Shown here in pieces: positions 1 through 7,752 of a stretch of 49,303 bases of DNA. The DNA comes from an uncultured Bacteroidales bacterium. Its GTDB lineage: Bacteria > Bacteroidota > Bacteroidia > Bacteroidales > FEN-979. The stretch lies in contig CAIVAT010000031.1 of assembly GCA_903903985.1 (NCBI GenBank), forward strand, positions 1 through 49,303, in the 5' to 3' direction. How positions within the stretch are numbered: position 1 is the stretch's first letter; each line of letters opens with the position of its first letter. The translations under genes and the position numbers were made by a program. The notes beneath the pieces are model-generated. The model was not told the DNA's origin and ran no database searches. It saw only the letters and a list, made by a program, of their open reading frames with translations.

Positions 1-51
1 GGGGGCGGAACTCCCGTTTTTAATGATCGTAATGGTGTTAATAACTTTTTT

Positions 52-66
52 GGACATTATTTGTCC
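52..66. promoter_or_regulatory. Operator 1 of the restriction-modification control protein (inverted repeat)
   Basis: The sequence is a perfect GGACA-N5-TGTCC inverted repeat. An identical pair of arms occurs 39 bp downstream at 91-105. Its right arm overlaps the TTTG -33 element at 60-63. The position fits autoregulation by the XRE protein encoded just downstream, as known for restriction-modification control (C) proteins. That this protein binds here is inference. Confidence 0.6.
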
Positions 67-91
67 ATTTTAATTTATTTTTATATATTTG
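60..91 (+). promoter_or_regulatory. Bacteroidota-type promoter of the restriction-modification operon
   Basis: A TTTG -33 element at 60-63 is followed after 20 nt by TATATTTG at 84-91, a perfect match to the Bacteroidetes -7 consensus TAnnTTTG. Predicted transcription starts at about 97-99, so the leader before the ATG at 108 is very short. Both elements touch the paired GGACA-N5-TGTCC operators. Confidence 0.65.
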
Positions 92-105
92 GACAAATAT
101 TGTCC
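91..105. promoter_or_regulatory. Operator 2 of the restriction-modification control protein (inverted repeat)
   Basis: This is the second perfect GGACA-N5-TGTCC palindrome, with the same arms as 52-66. It starts on the last base of the -7 box and ends 2 nt before the start codon. A protein bound here would cover the transcription start. Two sites, one on the -33 and one on the start, resemble the tandem C-boxes of restriction-modification systems, though the sequence is not the classical GACT/AGTC box. Confidence 0.6.
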
Positions 106-107
106 TG

Positions 108-434
108 ATGCAGACAGTTAAACAAAATTTCATTTCATTCGGTGAGCATCTCAGAACATTGAGAACCAAAATGGAATTGCCATTAAGAGAAGTCGCATCT
201 CATCTTGGCATTGATCCTTCCTTACTTGCAAAAATTGAACGCAGCGAAAGACAACCAACCAAACAACTCATCAAAGATGTAGCAAACTACTTCCATGTTA
301 ACGAAAAAGAATTACAAAACGAATTTCTCAGTGACCAAATCGCTTACAAAATCATCGATGAAGAAGCCGATTTAGAAATTTTAAAAGCCGCAGAGCAAAA
401 AGTGTATTACTTAAAAACTCACCGAAATGGGTAA
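108..434 (+). CDS. XRE-family HTH transcriptional regulator (putative restriction-modification control protein)
   Basis: A 108-residue protein with one Cro/C1-type helix-turn-helix at about residues 12-68. It contains LREVASHLGIDPSLLAKIE, the classic 'helix, turn, recognition helix' pattern, and a charged C-terminal tail. The family binds DNA as dimers at inverted repeats. The gene leads a cluster with a DNA methyltransferase and two putative nucleases, overlapping the methyltransferase by 8 nt, so a role as control protein delaying restriction until the host is methylated is the likely job. Two identical palindromes on its promoter support autoregulation. Base composition is AT-rich compared with the phage genes that follow, suggesting horizontal transfer. 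The exact role is inference. Confidence 0.8.
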   Translation: MQTVKQNFISFGEHLRTLRTKMELPLREVASHLGIDPSLLAKIERSERQPTKQLIKDVANYFHVNEKELQNEFLSDQIAYKIIDEEADLEILKAAEQKVYYLKTHRNG

Positions 435-1413
435 AACATTAATTAGAAATAAAGAGCTACCGACATTCTTCGGTGAGGTTCAACTTACAGGCGAAAGACA
501 ACTCAATAACTTTCAACGAATGGAAACTGACAAACCGACTTTGTTTTATCAGCATCCTAACGGACAATTGTGGCAAGGCAATAGTATTGATTGGCTCAAA
601 TCGTTGGAAGATGGAAGTGTTGATATGATTTTTGCAGATCCACCATACAACATTAATAAAGCGGATTGGGACACTTTTGAAAGCCAAGAAGATTACATCA
701 AATTTTCTATGCAATGGATTGAACAGTCTTCAAGAGTTTTGAAACCGACAGGAACACTTTTCATTTGTGGTTTCTCTGAAATTCTTGCTGACCTAAAACA
801 TCCTGCAACAAAATATTTTAAAGGTTGTCGTTGGATTATTTGGAATTATAAAAACAAGGCAAACTTAGGCAGCGACTGGGGAAGAAGCCATGAAAGTATC
901 TTGCATTTTCGTAAGACAAAGCATTTTACCTTTAACATTGATTCAATACGTCTTCCATACAGCGAACACACATTAAAATATCCAAGTCATCCGCAAGCTG
1001 AGACAAGTCAATACGGTAATGGGAAAAATGGAACTCATATTTGGGAGCCAAATCCACTAGGAGCAAAACCAAAAGATGTTCTAGAAATTCCACAAGACAT
1101 TATTGAAGTGCCTACAACTTGTAATGGAATGCACGAAAAAACACCCCATCCCACACAGAAACCAGAAGAATTGTTACGAAAAATCATTTTAGCTTCTTCG
1201 AACATTGGCGATACAGTCATTGACCCGTTTTGTGGTTCGGGAACAACACCTGTTTGTGCAGAGCAGCTTCAACGAAAATGGTTGGCATGTGATTTATCAC
1301 CAGAATATCTAGATTGGGCTGTAAACCGTATAGAACTCGTGGAAGATTGGAGAATTGAAAAGTGGATTAATTATGATTTTGAAAACCAGAAAAGAAGAAA
1401 CTCTATACGATGA
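427..1413 (+). CDS. Beta-class DNA methyltransferase (N4-cytosine or N6-adenine), type II restriction-modification
   Basis: A 328-residue S-adenosylmethionine-dependent DNA methyltransferase. The catalytic motif IV DPPY lies at residues 71-74, and the SAM-binding motif I DPFCGSGT comes late, at residues 266-273. The order (catalytic then SAM motif) is that of the beta class. HPTQKP at 241-246 is the usual segment just before motif I. DPPY is compatible with N6-adenine or N4-cytosine methylation. The recognition site cannot be read from sequence. It overlaps the regulator upstream by 8 nt and the next gene by 4 nt (ATGA), so the genes are translationally coupled. It should protect the host from the nuclease(s) encoded downstream. 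Confidence 0.9.
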   Translation: MGKTLIRNKELPTFFGEVQLTGERQLNNFQRMETDKPTLFYQHPNGQLWQGNSIDWLKSLEDGSVDMIFADPPYNINKADWDTFESQEDYIKFSMQWIEQSSRVLKPTGTLFICGFSEILADLKHPATKYFKGCRWIIWNYKNKANLGSDWGRSHESILHFRKTKHFTFNIDSIRLPYSEHTLKYPSHPQAETSQYGNGKNGTHIWEPNPLGAKPKDVLEIPQDIIEVPTTCNGMHEKTPHPTQKPEELLRKIILASSNIGDTVIDPFCGSGTTPVCAEQLQRKWLACDLSPEYLDWAVNRIELVEDWRIEKWINYDFENQKRRNSIR

Positions 1414-1937
1414 ATAAAGAAATGACATTAGCAGCATTTGATTCTGCATTAAAGGATTTTATGGTTATAGACAAGTATTTATTACTTCATAATATTTCTG
1501 AACGAAGTATTACTCATAAATTAGCTGAACATCTTAGACCTAAATTTTCTAATTTTGAAGTAGATTGTGAATATAATGGGGATGTCGAGGGAGCTCACCC
1601 ATTTCGAAAGAAATTATTTATTACAGAGGCTGAAATGATTGAAATTGCAAGACAAAAAATAAGAGAAGATGAAACTTACTCTGTTTATCCTGATATTATT
1701 GTTCATTCAAGAGGTGATAATACAAACAACCATTTATTAATTGAAGTTAAAAAGGAAAATGGTAATGTCAGAGATAAAGCATTTGACATCCTCAAGTTAA
1801 AAGGGTTTACCGACCAATATAAATATCGAATTGGCATATATTTGGAAATTAGAACTGGCAAGGACATAGCAATTAGCGAAATGCGTTATTTCCAAAATGG
1901 AAATGAAAAAACAAGAGAAAACCTTAACGAAATATGA
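1410..1937 (+). CDS. Putative PD-(D/E)XK nuclease, restriction-modification-associated
   Basis: A 175-residue protein that I cannot assign to a named family. The pattern YPDIIVHS (P94-D95) followed by LLIEVKK (E112-V-K114) has the spacing and hydrophobic beta-strand setting of a PD-(D/E)XK nuclease active site. An upstream helix with glutamate (KLAEHL, E40) could supply a further metal ligand. It starts inside the methyltransferase stop (ATGA overlap) and overlaps the next gene by 4 nt. It may be the restriction enzyme itself, a subunit of it with the following gene, or a separate nuclease. Nuclease activity is inference from the motif and context. Confidence 0.6.
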   Translation: MNKEMTLAAFDSALKDFMVIDKYLLLHNISERSITHKLAEHLRPKFSNFEVDCEYNGDVEGAHPFRKKLFITEAEMIEIARQKIREDETYSVYPDIIVHSRGDNTNNHLLIEVKKENGNVRDKAFDILKLKGFTDQYKYRIGIYLEIRTGKDIAISEMRYFQNGNEKTRENLNEI

Positions 1938-2830
1938 ACTTAAAACATCTAGTAAATAAAGCCAAGGACAAAAGTAACTTCACGGACCTAAAAGGTTTTG
2001 TGTCTTTCTGTAATGAATATCTTGAGTATATCGCAGACAACCTTCAAGCAACAATCGTTTCACAGAACGAAACTCATTATCGTTTTTACCAATATAATGA
2101 GGAAGGTAATTTTAAAATTTCAAGACCAATAAATTCAAAGTTGATGTATAATGCAAAACAATTTGCAAATACAAAGAAAGAATTCATCAAGATTTTAAAA
2201 GGTCTGAGAACCATTGACCGCAATGACAATGTTGTTCGTCAAATCATTAACAATACAACCTATACCATTCAGCAATCGGTTGGTTCTGCGTTAGACGGAC
2301 TCCCTGATGGAGAATCAAACACTGCCAGAAAACTGAACGGAGATTTGTTTGAACATTTTATTCGATTAATATTTAAAGAGGGGGGCCTCGATTGTTCTTC
2401 AGGAGTTGTTCAAGTACCTATCCCTTATAAATTGAATGAAAACTACAAGATGAGCTACCAACATGATTTGATTATTAAAAGTGAAGGTAAAATTAAACTT
2501 CTTGGCTCAATAAAAACATCGAGCAAAGACAGATTGGATAAAATATTTCTAGACAAACATCTTTATAATAAGCTAACCAGCAGTGAAACTCCACATATAG
2601 CAATCTTTCTTAACGATGTGCAGAGAAAGAAATCAAAAATAGAAAATAAATATGGTATCAATGCGACATTTCTTCCTGGTCATTTTATTGGATACACGAT
2701 TGCATTAAATCCCCTTGATGGTGTTTATTACTGCGACATAAGACCAAATATGAGAACTGAACGGTTTTTAAAAGACCATATTAAAACTTTTGACAATTTG
2801 CTCATCGAAGACATTTGGAAATTTATATAG
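1934..2830 (+). CDS. Putative type II restriction endonuclease (variant PD-(D/E)XK core)
   Basis: A 298-residue protein, last of the four-gene cluster, with a 4-nt overlap to the gene before it. A helix with E140 (GDLFEHFIRLIF) precedes D178 in YQHDLIIK and S192-I-K194 in LLGSIKTSSKDR. This gives a D...SxK layout, a PD-(D/E)XK variant in which the second acidic residue is replaced by serine. Such replacements are known in some type II restriction enzymes (Cfr10I-like), although the D-to-S distance is much shorter here. Position beside a solitary beta-class methyltransferase makes restriction endonuclease the best guess. Specificity is unknown. Confidence 0.6.
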   Translation: MNLKHLVNKAKDKSNFTDLKGFVSFCNEYLEYIADNLQATIVSQNETHYRFYQYNEEGNFKISRPINSKLMYNAKQFANTKKEFIKILKGLRTIDRNDNVVRQIINNTTYTIQQSVGSALDGLPDGESNTARKLNGDLFEHFIRLIFKEGGLDCSSGVVQVPIPYKLNENYKMSYQHDLIIKSEGKIKLLGSIKTSSKDRLDKIFLDKHLYNKLTSSETPHIAIFLNDVQRKKSKIENKYGINATFLPGHFIGYTIALNPLDGVYYCDIRPNMRTERFLKDHIKTFDNLLIEDIWKFI

Positions 2831-3036
2831 CCAACGTTCATTGCAAAATATGTGTTCATTTCATCCCAATACCGAATCGTCTTTGTGAACAAAGAAACTC
2901 GATGACACAGGACCTACCCACTATTAGGATATTTTGTTTTATCGATGTTGGGTAATGCGTTCATTTGACTTGACAACTTGAAAAGAGTTACCTAGATACC
3001 GGGATTTTTTTTGAGATACTCACTCCTGAAAAATAC

Positions 3037-3077
3037 TGTCCTTTATTATTCATGCCGGACACCGTACTCTTGCCGAC
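3037..3077 (+). promoter_or_regulatory. Phage promoter element A (TGTCCTTTA-N19-TACTCTTG)
   Basis: TGTCCTTTA at 3037-3045 is followed after exactly 19 nt by TACTCTTG at 3065-3072, which differs from TAnnTTTG at one base. The ATG follows 5 nt later. The same layout precedes the genes at 7322 and 12904. It likely drives the first structural operon (3078-7277). The rest of the spacer behind the restriction-modification island (2831-3036) shows no gene. Confidence 0.65.
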
Positions 3078-3422
3078 ATGAATTCAAATTATATCCAATT
3101 AAGCAATGCACTTGACCTGATGGACCGGCTTGACGATGATGGCAAGCCGGAGAGGTTTCATGTCAAATTCGTTACCGCCGACCGGATCAGGCGCAGCGGT
3201 GGTGAAATCATTGAAATTCCAAGTGGAAGAAAATGTGTCGGCAATCGAAACGGAAAGACCGTTTTCGATTCGCGCCAAAAGGCAGATCATAATTCTTCTA
3301 TTTCCCGGCAGCCGAATCACTGGGTGAATTCTACCCGCAACATTATCCTTCCAAATGGCGGCATCCGGAAAATCCATATCCGCCTGATTATCGAGTTCAA
3401 CAATCAAAAAGTGTTTTTCTGA
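3078..3422 (+). CDS. Hypothetical phage protein upstream of the portal gene
   Basis: A 114-residue protein of unknown function. No signal peptide or membrane segment is visible; the C-terminal half is basic and rich in short beta-like stretches. Its start lies 5 nt behind the -7-like box of promoter element A, predicting a leaderless or nearly leaderless mRNA. It overlaps the portal-like gene by one base (TGATG), so the two are probably co-translated. It is the first gene of the phage structural block. Confidence 0.6.
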   Translation: MNSNYIQLSNALDLMDRLDDDGKPERFHVKFVTADRIRRSGGEIIEIPSGRKCVGNRNGKTVFDSRQKADHNSSISRQPNHWVNSTRNIILPNGGIRKIHIRLIIEFNNQKVFF

Positions 3423-4747
3423 TGGAAAAGATTATCGTTAGCGGTGAGTATGCAATCCTGCCAGGCGCCAAGGCCTTTGTTTCCTCTTCATCTGCAGGCG
3501 CGGATTCCGGGAAGCCTAAAGTGGTACCTCCTTATGACCTTTCCTCTGCCGAGTGGTCTGACTGGGGGCCATCGAATCTCTTTCCCCAGGAAGTGCTTGC
3601 TGAATTGGATAAAAATTCAGTAGCGCTCAGGGCGCTTGATAAACGCAAGCGTGTCCATTTCGGCAGGGGAATTGTCTGTTACCGTGAAAAAACAGATCAA
3701 GCCGGTACCGTTGCCAGGGAAACGGTCACTGATCCGGAAGTGGTTGAATTCTTCCGCATCAATCAAATCAACCTGGTATGGCCTGATCTGATCATGGGTC
3801 TCGAAACCTTTGCCAATGGCTGGCTTGAGTTCATCACGAATAAAGGCAGGGATAGAATAAACAGGGTATTTGTCAAGGATCCCGCATACTGCCGGCTCTC
3901 AAAAATGGACCTCAATAACCGGATACCGAATATTTACTATTGCGCCCAATGGGAAAATAACCCAAGCTTCGATAATGTCCTGGTCGCAAAACTGCCTCTG
4001 TTTAATCCAGACATATACGATGGTGTGAAGTATCGGGATGGCCAGTTTGCCTTTCATGTTTTCTACCGTTCCTTCAATAAATCCTATTACCACCTGCCGC
4101 TTTGGAATTCTGTTCGGGCAAATAAATGGATGAATATCGCAAACAGCGTTCCGCTGCTGAAGTCTGCCATCATGAAGAACCAAATGACCATCAAGTATCA
4201 TATCCAGATACCCGATGATTATTTCACCACCCGGTTCCCTTCTCCCGACTTCACAAAAGAGCAGCGCGAGGCAAAACGGATCGAGGTACTTACAGATATG
4301 AATGCATTCCTGGCCGACGTTGAAAATTCCGGAAAGGCTTTTGTCAGCTACGCTTTTTACTCCAAGGTGAAGCAAGACTACCTCACCGGCTGGAAAATTG
4401 AAGTGATACAGAACAAGCTTGACAACTCCGCATATCTACCCGACAGCCAGGCTGCCAATTCTGAAATATTGTTCGCAATAGGAGTGGACCCCTGTTTGAT
4501 CGGCGCAGGCAACCCAGGCGGAAAACTCGGGGCCGGAAGCGGATCCGATAAGCGTGAAGCTTATTGGATGCTCAATGCCGACATGGGAACAGACCGCTCC
4601 GTCAGCCTGTCCCCATTATACTTCATTCGCGATTTCAACAAGTGGGATCCGACAATACAGTTTGATTATGTCACGGTTGACACTTCTCAAACCCAGGACC
4701 AACACCCGACCAAGACCGCAAAACGTATTGACCAAACCCAAGCCTGA
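3422..4747 (+). CDS. Phage portal-like protein
   Basis: A 441-residue protein read as a Bacteroidota-type phage portal, the dodecameric ring at the head vertex through which DNA passes. Support: it has portal-like length and a basic segment ALRALDKRKRVHFGRG after a short N-terminal region. Its C-terminal third has the pattern FAIGVDPCLIGAG followed by a glycine-rich loop and SGSDKREAYWMLN, resembling the 'G(V/I)P..L.G' stretch and following helix of portal proteins. It is followed by connector- and tail-type genes, as in tailed phages. No terminase or major capsid gene is next to it. If the call is wrong, the alternative is an uncharacterised virion protein. Confidence 0.6.
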   Translation: MEKIIVSGEYAILPGAKAFVSSSSAGADSGKPKVVPPYDLSSAEWSDWGPSNLFPQEVLAELDKNSVALRALDKRKRVHFGRGIVCYREKTDQAGTVARETVTDPEVVEFFRINQINLVWPDLIMGLETFANGWLEFITNKGRDRINRVFVKDPAYCRLSKMDLNNRIPNIYYCAQWENNPSFDNVLVAKLPLFNPDIYDGVKYRDGQFAFHVFYRSFNKSYYHLPLWNSVRANKWMNIANSVPLLKSAIMKNQMTIKYHIQIPDDYFTTRFPSPDFTKEQREAKRIEVLTDMNAFLADVENSGKAFVSYAFYSKVKQDYLTGWKIEVIQNKLDNSAYLPDSQAANSEILFAIGVDPCLIGAGNPGGKLGAGSGSDKREAYWMLNADMGTDRSVSLSPLYFIRDFNKWDPTIQFDYVTVDTSQTQDQHPTKTAKRIDQTQA

Positions 4748-4750
4748 ACC

Positions 4751-5755
4751 ATGTTAGTCACAACCATCACCCAAATCAGAACAGCATCCTCCATCAATGT
4801 TTCAAATACGATTGAGACCTGGAACCCATACCTGTCGGATGCCGAAGAACTGTTCATCCTTCCGATCATCGGGAAATACATGTATGCATATCTAGAAGCA
4901 ATGGTGTATCCGAGAGGTCCGGAAATGGAAGGAGAGCAAGGCAGTACAATCCCTGAAATTCTTCTGTCTAAAGTGCAACGGGCAATTGCGCTTTATGCTC
5001 TTTACCTTGGCATTGATGAAATGTCGGTCAGTATCTCTGCTGCAGGTATCCAGGTAATTCAATCCGACACCCACAGGCCGGCTCCCCAGTTCCAGATCAT
5101 GAATGTCAAAGAAACATTCCTTTCCAGGGCACACAGGCAGGTGGATGGAATCCTTGAATTTATGCAGGCTAACAAAGATTCTTTTGCTACGATCTCAATG
5201 CCTGAAAGTCCGTATTTCATCCGCAATGCTTCGGAATTCCAGGTTTATACAGATATTCACAGTTCCAGAAGGGTATTCCTTTCCCTGTTACCCATCATTG
5301 GCAGCATTGAATCAAAGTATATCAGGCCAACCCTTTCTCCACTTCAGTTTGATTCCCTCAAACAAAGTTTCAAATCGGGTAATGAACTTTCAGAAGATGA
5401 TGCAGAACTGTTAAACATGGTCCTGCCTGCCATTGTCCATCTGACCATGGCCCGGGCACTGCTTGAAATTTCAATTGATATGCTTGATTGGGGGATCTTC
5501 AATAATGCTTCCAATACTTTCAATAACGTACAAACCAAAGTACAGGCGAACAGGGAAAGGATTTCAGCCATGCACGATGCAAACCAGCGTGATGGTGAAG
5601 CTGAACTCAAAATGGTGCAGGAATTCCTGGATGGAAATGCATCGGCGGATAAATATCCCCTGTATTTCGCTTCGAGCCGCTTCGTGGGAGCGGAGAATTC
5701 TGTAAAAAGAGGCGAATTCATCAATTCCGGATCAAATGCAATCTTCCTGGCTTAA
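4751..5755 (+). CDS. DUF6712-like phage protein, possible head-tail connector
   Basis: A 334-residue protein starting 3 nt after the portal-like gene. It contains two related segments, FILPIIGKYMYAYLE near residues 36-50 and FLSLLPIIGSIESKYI near residues 175-190. Each is followed by helical stretches, which suggests an internal duplication of one adaptor-like domain. Bacteroidota prophages often carry a protein of this kind between portal and tail genes, annotated as DUF6712. A connector or tail-completion role is inferred from position. No capsid-like features are obvious. Confidence 0.5.
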   Translation: MLVTTITQIRTASSINVSNTIETWNPYLSDAEELFILPIIGKYMYAYLEAMVYPRGPEMEGEQGSTIPEILLSKVQRAIALYALYLGIDEMSVSISAAGIQVIQSDTHRPAPQFQIMNVKETFLSRAHRQVDGILEFMQANKDSFATISMPESPYFIRNASEFQVYTDIHSSRRVFLSLLPIIGSIESKYIRPTLSPLQFDSLKQSFKSGNELSEDDAELLNMVLPAIVHLTMARALLEISIDMLDWGIFNNASNTFNNVQTKVQANRERISAMHDANQRDGEAELKMVQEFLDGNASADKYPLYFASSRFVGAENSVKRGEFINSGSNAIFLA

Positions 5756-5775
5756 CGTTTTAAAATAAATATGAT

Positions 5776-5976
5776 ATGGCTGATAACACAATTTTGCTCG
5801 GAATCATTGCCCTTTTGAATGGCGCCTATTTAGTTGGCCAAAAAAACCAACGGGAAGATTTTAAAAATATGGTGCTGAAATTGGAACACCTGATGGAAGA
5901 ATTTATTAAGCTCAAAACGGAACATGATGGCAACCACAAGGAAAAGATAAAAAATGCACCAGGTACAAATCGGTAA
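5776..5976 (+). CDS. Small phage protein with one N-terminal membrane segment
   Basis: A 66-residue protein. Residues 5-22 (ILLGIIALLNGAYLVG) form one predicted membrane helix, followed by a charged amphipathic helix (about 27-50). It lies 20 nt after the DUF6712-like gene and overlaps the next gene by 23 nt. The layout (one membrane helix plus cytoplasmic coil) is seen in small phage membrane and holin-like proteins, but its position in the structural block does not settle the function. Confidence 0.5.
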   Translation: MADNTILLGIIALLNGAYLVGQKNQREDFKNMVLKLEHLMEEFIKLKTEHDGNHKEKIKNAPGTNR

Positions 5977-6766
5977 GGTTTCCCGTTCACTCCCCGGGTC
6001 ATGGAATGAACTTTCTCGCAAACAGATCATCCATGTCTGCAGCCTTTTCAATGAAAAAACTGCCATGGCTGATTTCAAGGTAAAACTGCTTTGGAATTTC
6101 CTATCAGTAAAATCCCGTCTTTGGAAAAAAATGGATGCGGAAGATATATATTTTCTTGGTGAAACCCTCAATTTCCTGACCGCTCCGGTAAACCTGACAA
6201 AATCCCTGATTGTCTCCTTTCGTTGCAACCGGTTTCCCTGGACACGTTACTGTGGACCTGCAGACAGCATGACCACAAGTACTTTCGGTGAATTCACCAA
6301 AGCCCAGATGAAATATGAGGATTATGCTGGCAGCAAGGATCCTCATGCCCTGGATGAATTGGTTGCTATACTTTTCCGCAGGAAAAAGCCTTTCTGGTTC
6401 ATCCGCAGGCATTTTGTCGAAACAACGGATCCAAGGGTCCCTCTGTTTGACCGCACCCTGGCTGACAGGACCGCAAATGTTTCAACCTTGCCCCATGAAC
6501 TCAAATATGCCGTCTTTTTGTTCTTCTCCGGTGTGTACGCATCGTTGCCTGCCAAATTTCCAAATGTTTATAAGTCAAAACCTTTATCCTCCAATGATAA
6601 ATCAGGTGGTTGGGCTTCGCTCATCATCTCCCTGGCCGATGGAAAAACAGATGATGAAAGCATTGGCCGCATCATGAATTCAAATATGTACAATGTATTC
6701 CTTGGCTTGGAACATAAATCAATTGAGTATTTCGAATTCCTTAAAAAACATCCTCCAAATGACTGA
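5954..6766 (+). CDS. Hypothetical phage structural or assembly protein
   Basis: A 270-residue soluble protein of unknown function, between the connector-like gene and the tail genes. It is rich in aromatic residues and helices, with basic patches (FRRKKPFWFIRRHF) in the middle. No catalytic motif was recognised. It overlaps the previous gene by 23 nt and the next one by 8 nt. Genes in this position often encode tail assembly proteins, but nothing in the sequence proves that. Confidence 0.55.
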   Translation: MHQVQIGKVSRSLPGSWNELSRKQIIHVCSLFNEKTAMADFKVKLLWNFLSVKSRLWKKMDAEDIYFLGETLNFLTAPVNLTKSLIVSFRCNRFPWTRYCGPADSMTTSTFGEFTKAQMKYEDYAGSKDPHALDELVAILFRRKKPFWFIRRHFVETTDPRVPLFDRTLADRTANVSTLPHELKYAVFLFFSGVYASLPAKFPNVYKSKPLSSNDKSGGWASLIISLADGKTDDESIGRIMNSNMYNVFLGLEHKSIEYFEFLKKHPPND

Positions 6767-7277
6767 TGTAAGAGCGTATCTCCATTATTTTCAAACCCTG
6801 GCCGCCGAACACAACGACATCGAAGATTTCTATGTGATGGATATCAACGAGCCCTTGCAGGCCCTTCGCGGCTCAATGAAATTCCCGGCGCTGATCATGA
6901 ATTCACTCTCAGGGAAATTTGTGGCCCCTAACCTCGATAATACCCTTGATGAAGTTAAAGGGGGCTTCCTTATTCTCGGGCGCCTGGACAATGTCGATGA
7001 TTTTTCCGGTGAAATGCTTTTACTTCAGCACATGAAACAAATAGGACAAGCCATCATTTCACGGATGAACCATGACCTGATGAAATGTGAACCAGGCGCT
7101 ACCAAAGCCATTCTCGGGTTTCATATCAGCTCGGTATCCTATCAGATGGTTGATGGCATTTTTGACAATTGCTTCGGCTTTCTCTTCTCGTATCGCTTCT
7201 TTAACAAATTAGACCTTTCCTACAACACGCTGCAGTGGTCAACCACAAAGCCACCCGACGACCGGTTCCGGTATTAA
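6759..7277 (+). CDS. Hypothetical phage protein, possible tail completion or terminator protein
   Basis: A 172-residue protein (MTDVRAYLHYFQTLAAEHND...). I place the start at the ATG at 6759, inside the ATGACTGA overlap with the upstream stop, rather than at an in-frame ATG 66 nt earlier that lies deep in the upstream gene. It has mixed alpha/beta character, no membrane segment and no known motif. It closes the first phage transcription unit, just before promoter element B. Confidence 0.55.
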   Translation: MTDVRAYLHYFQTLAAEHNDIEDFYVMDINEPLQALRGSMKFPALIMNSLSGKFVAPNLDNTLDEVKGGFLILGRLDNVDDFSGEMLLLQHMKQIGQAIISRMNHDLMKCEPGATKAILGFHISSVSYQMVDGIFDNCFGFLFSYRFFNKLDLSYNTLQWSTTKPPDDRFRY

Positions 7278-7281
7278 ATGC

Positions 7282-7321
7282 TGTCCTTTATTTTCGATCT
7301 TGACATTGTTTCCTTTGTCCC
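7282..7321 (+). promoter_or_regulatory. Phage promoter element B (TGTCCTTTA-N19-TTCCTTTG)
   Basis: TGTCCTTTA at 7282-7290, a 19-nt spacer, TTCCTTTG at 7310-7317 (one mismatch to TAnnTTTG), then 4 nt to the ATG at 7322. It fills almost the whole 44-nt gap between two genes. It is the second of three copies. Confidence 0.65.
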
Positions 7322-7750
7322 ATGGATAAAAGGAAACTCACCACGTTTGAAATCGCCGATTCCTGGGCTTTCTACACGATCAAAATCTGGAAAGAAAAAC
7401 TCCGGAAGCTGCGAATAGGACGGACCGGAGCGCTCGAATCCTCTTTCCTTAAAGAAGTAATCGGAACTCCTGATGGTGGGGTGATCTCCATTCAGTTCGC
7501 TTTTAAATATACCGGGAAATTTGTTGATATGGGCGTTGGCCGCGGAACCAAAATTGGCGATGTCTCTGAAAGTAAACTTTCCCGGGCATTGGAAGGCCGT
7601 ATGCTTGGAAACCGCAGACGGCCTAAAAAATGGTACGGGAAGACCTTTTATGCCGAAGTGGCCACACTCAAAGAAATCCTTGCCAAAGAGTACGGGCATA
7701 AAGGCACACTTGTAATTCGTGAAAATATTGGTGACAATTCAAATATTTAA
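7322..7750 (+). CDS. Hypothetical phage protein upstream of the tape measure
   Basis: A 142-residue basic protein. It has a helical N-terminus (FYTIKIWKEKLRKLRI) and a central segment rich in glycine (KFVDMGVGRGTKIGD), then a basic stretch NRRRPKKWYGKTF. The glycine segment and the position before the tape measure recall small tail-completion proteins (HK97 gp10-like), but similarity is weak. The gene starts 4 nt after the -7-like box of promoter element B and leads a unit with the tape measure and hub genes. Confidence 0.5.
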   Translation: MDKRKLTTFEIADSWAFYTIKIWKEKLRKLRIGRTGALESSFLKEVIGTPDGGVISIQFAFKYTGKFVDMGVGRGTKIGDVSESKLSRALEGRMLGNRRRPKKWYGKTFYAEVATLKEILAKEYGHKGTLVIRENIGDNSNI

Positions 7751-7752
7751 AA

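Noticed and set aside
457..714. Open frame on the minus strand inside the methyltransferase gene
   Set aside because: It is a shadow of the methyltransferase coding strand with no motif and no promoter.
1..3036. Left attachment site matching the 3' end of tRNA-Lys
   Set aside because: No copy of the T-arm/acceptor sequence was found at the left side, so the left boundary is either outside the window or not at this tRNA.
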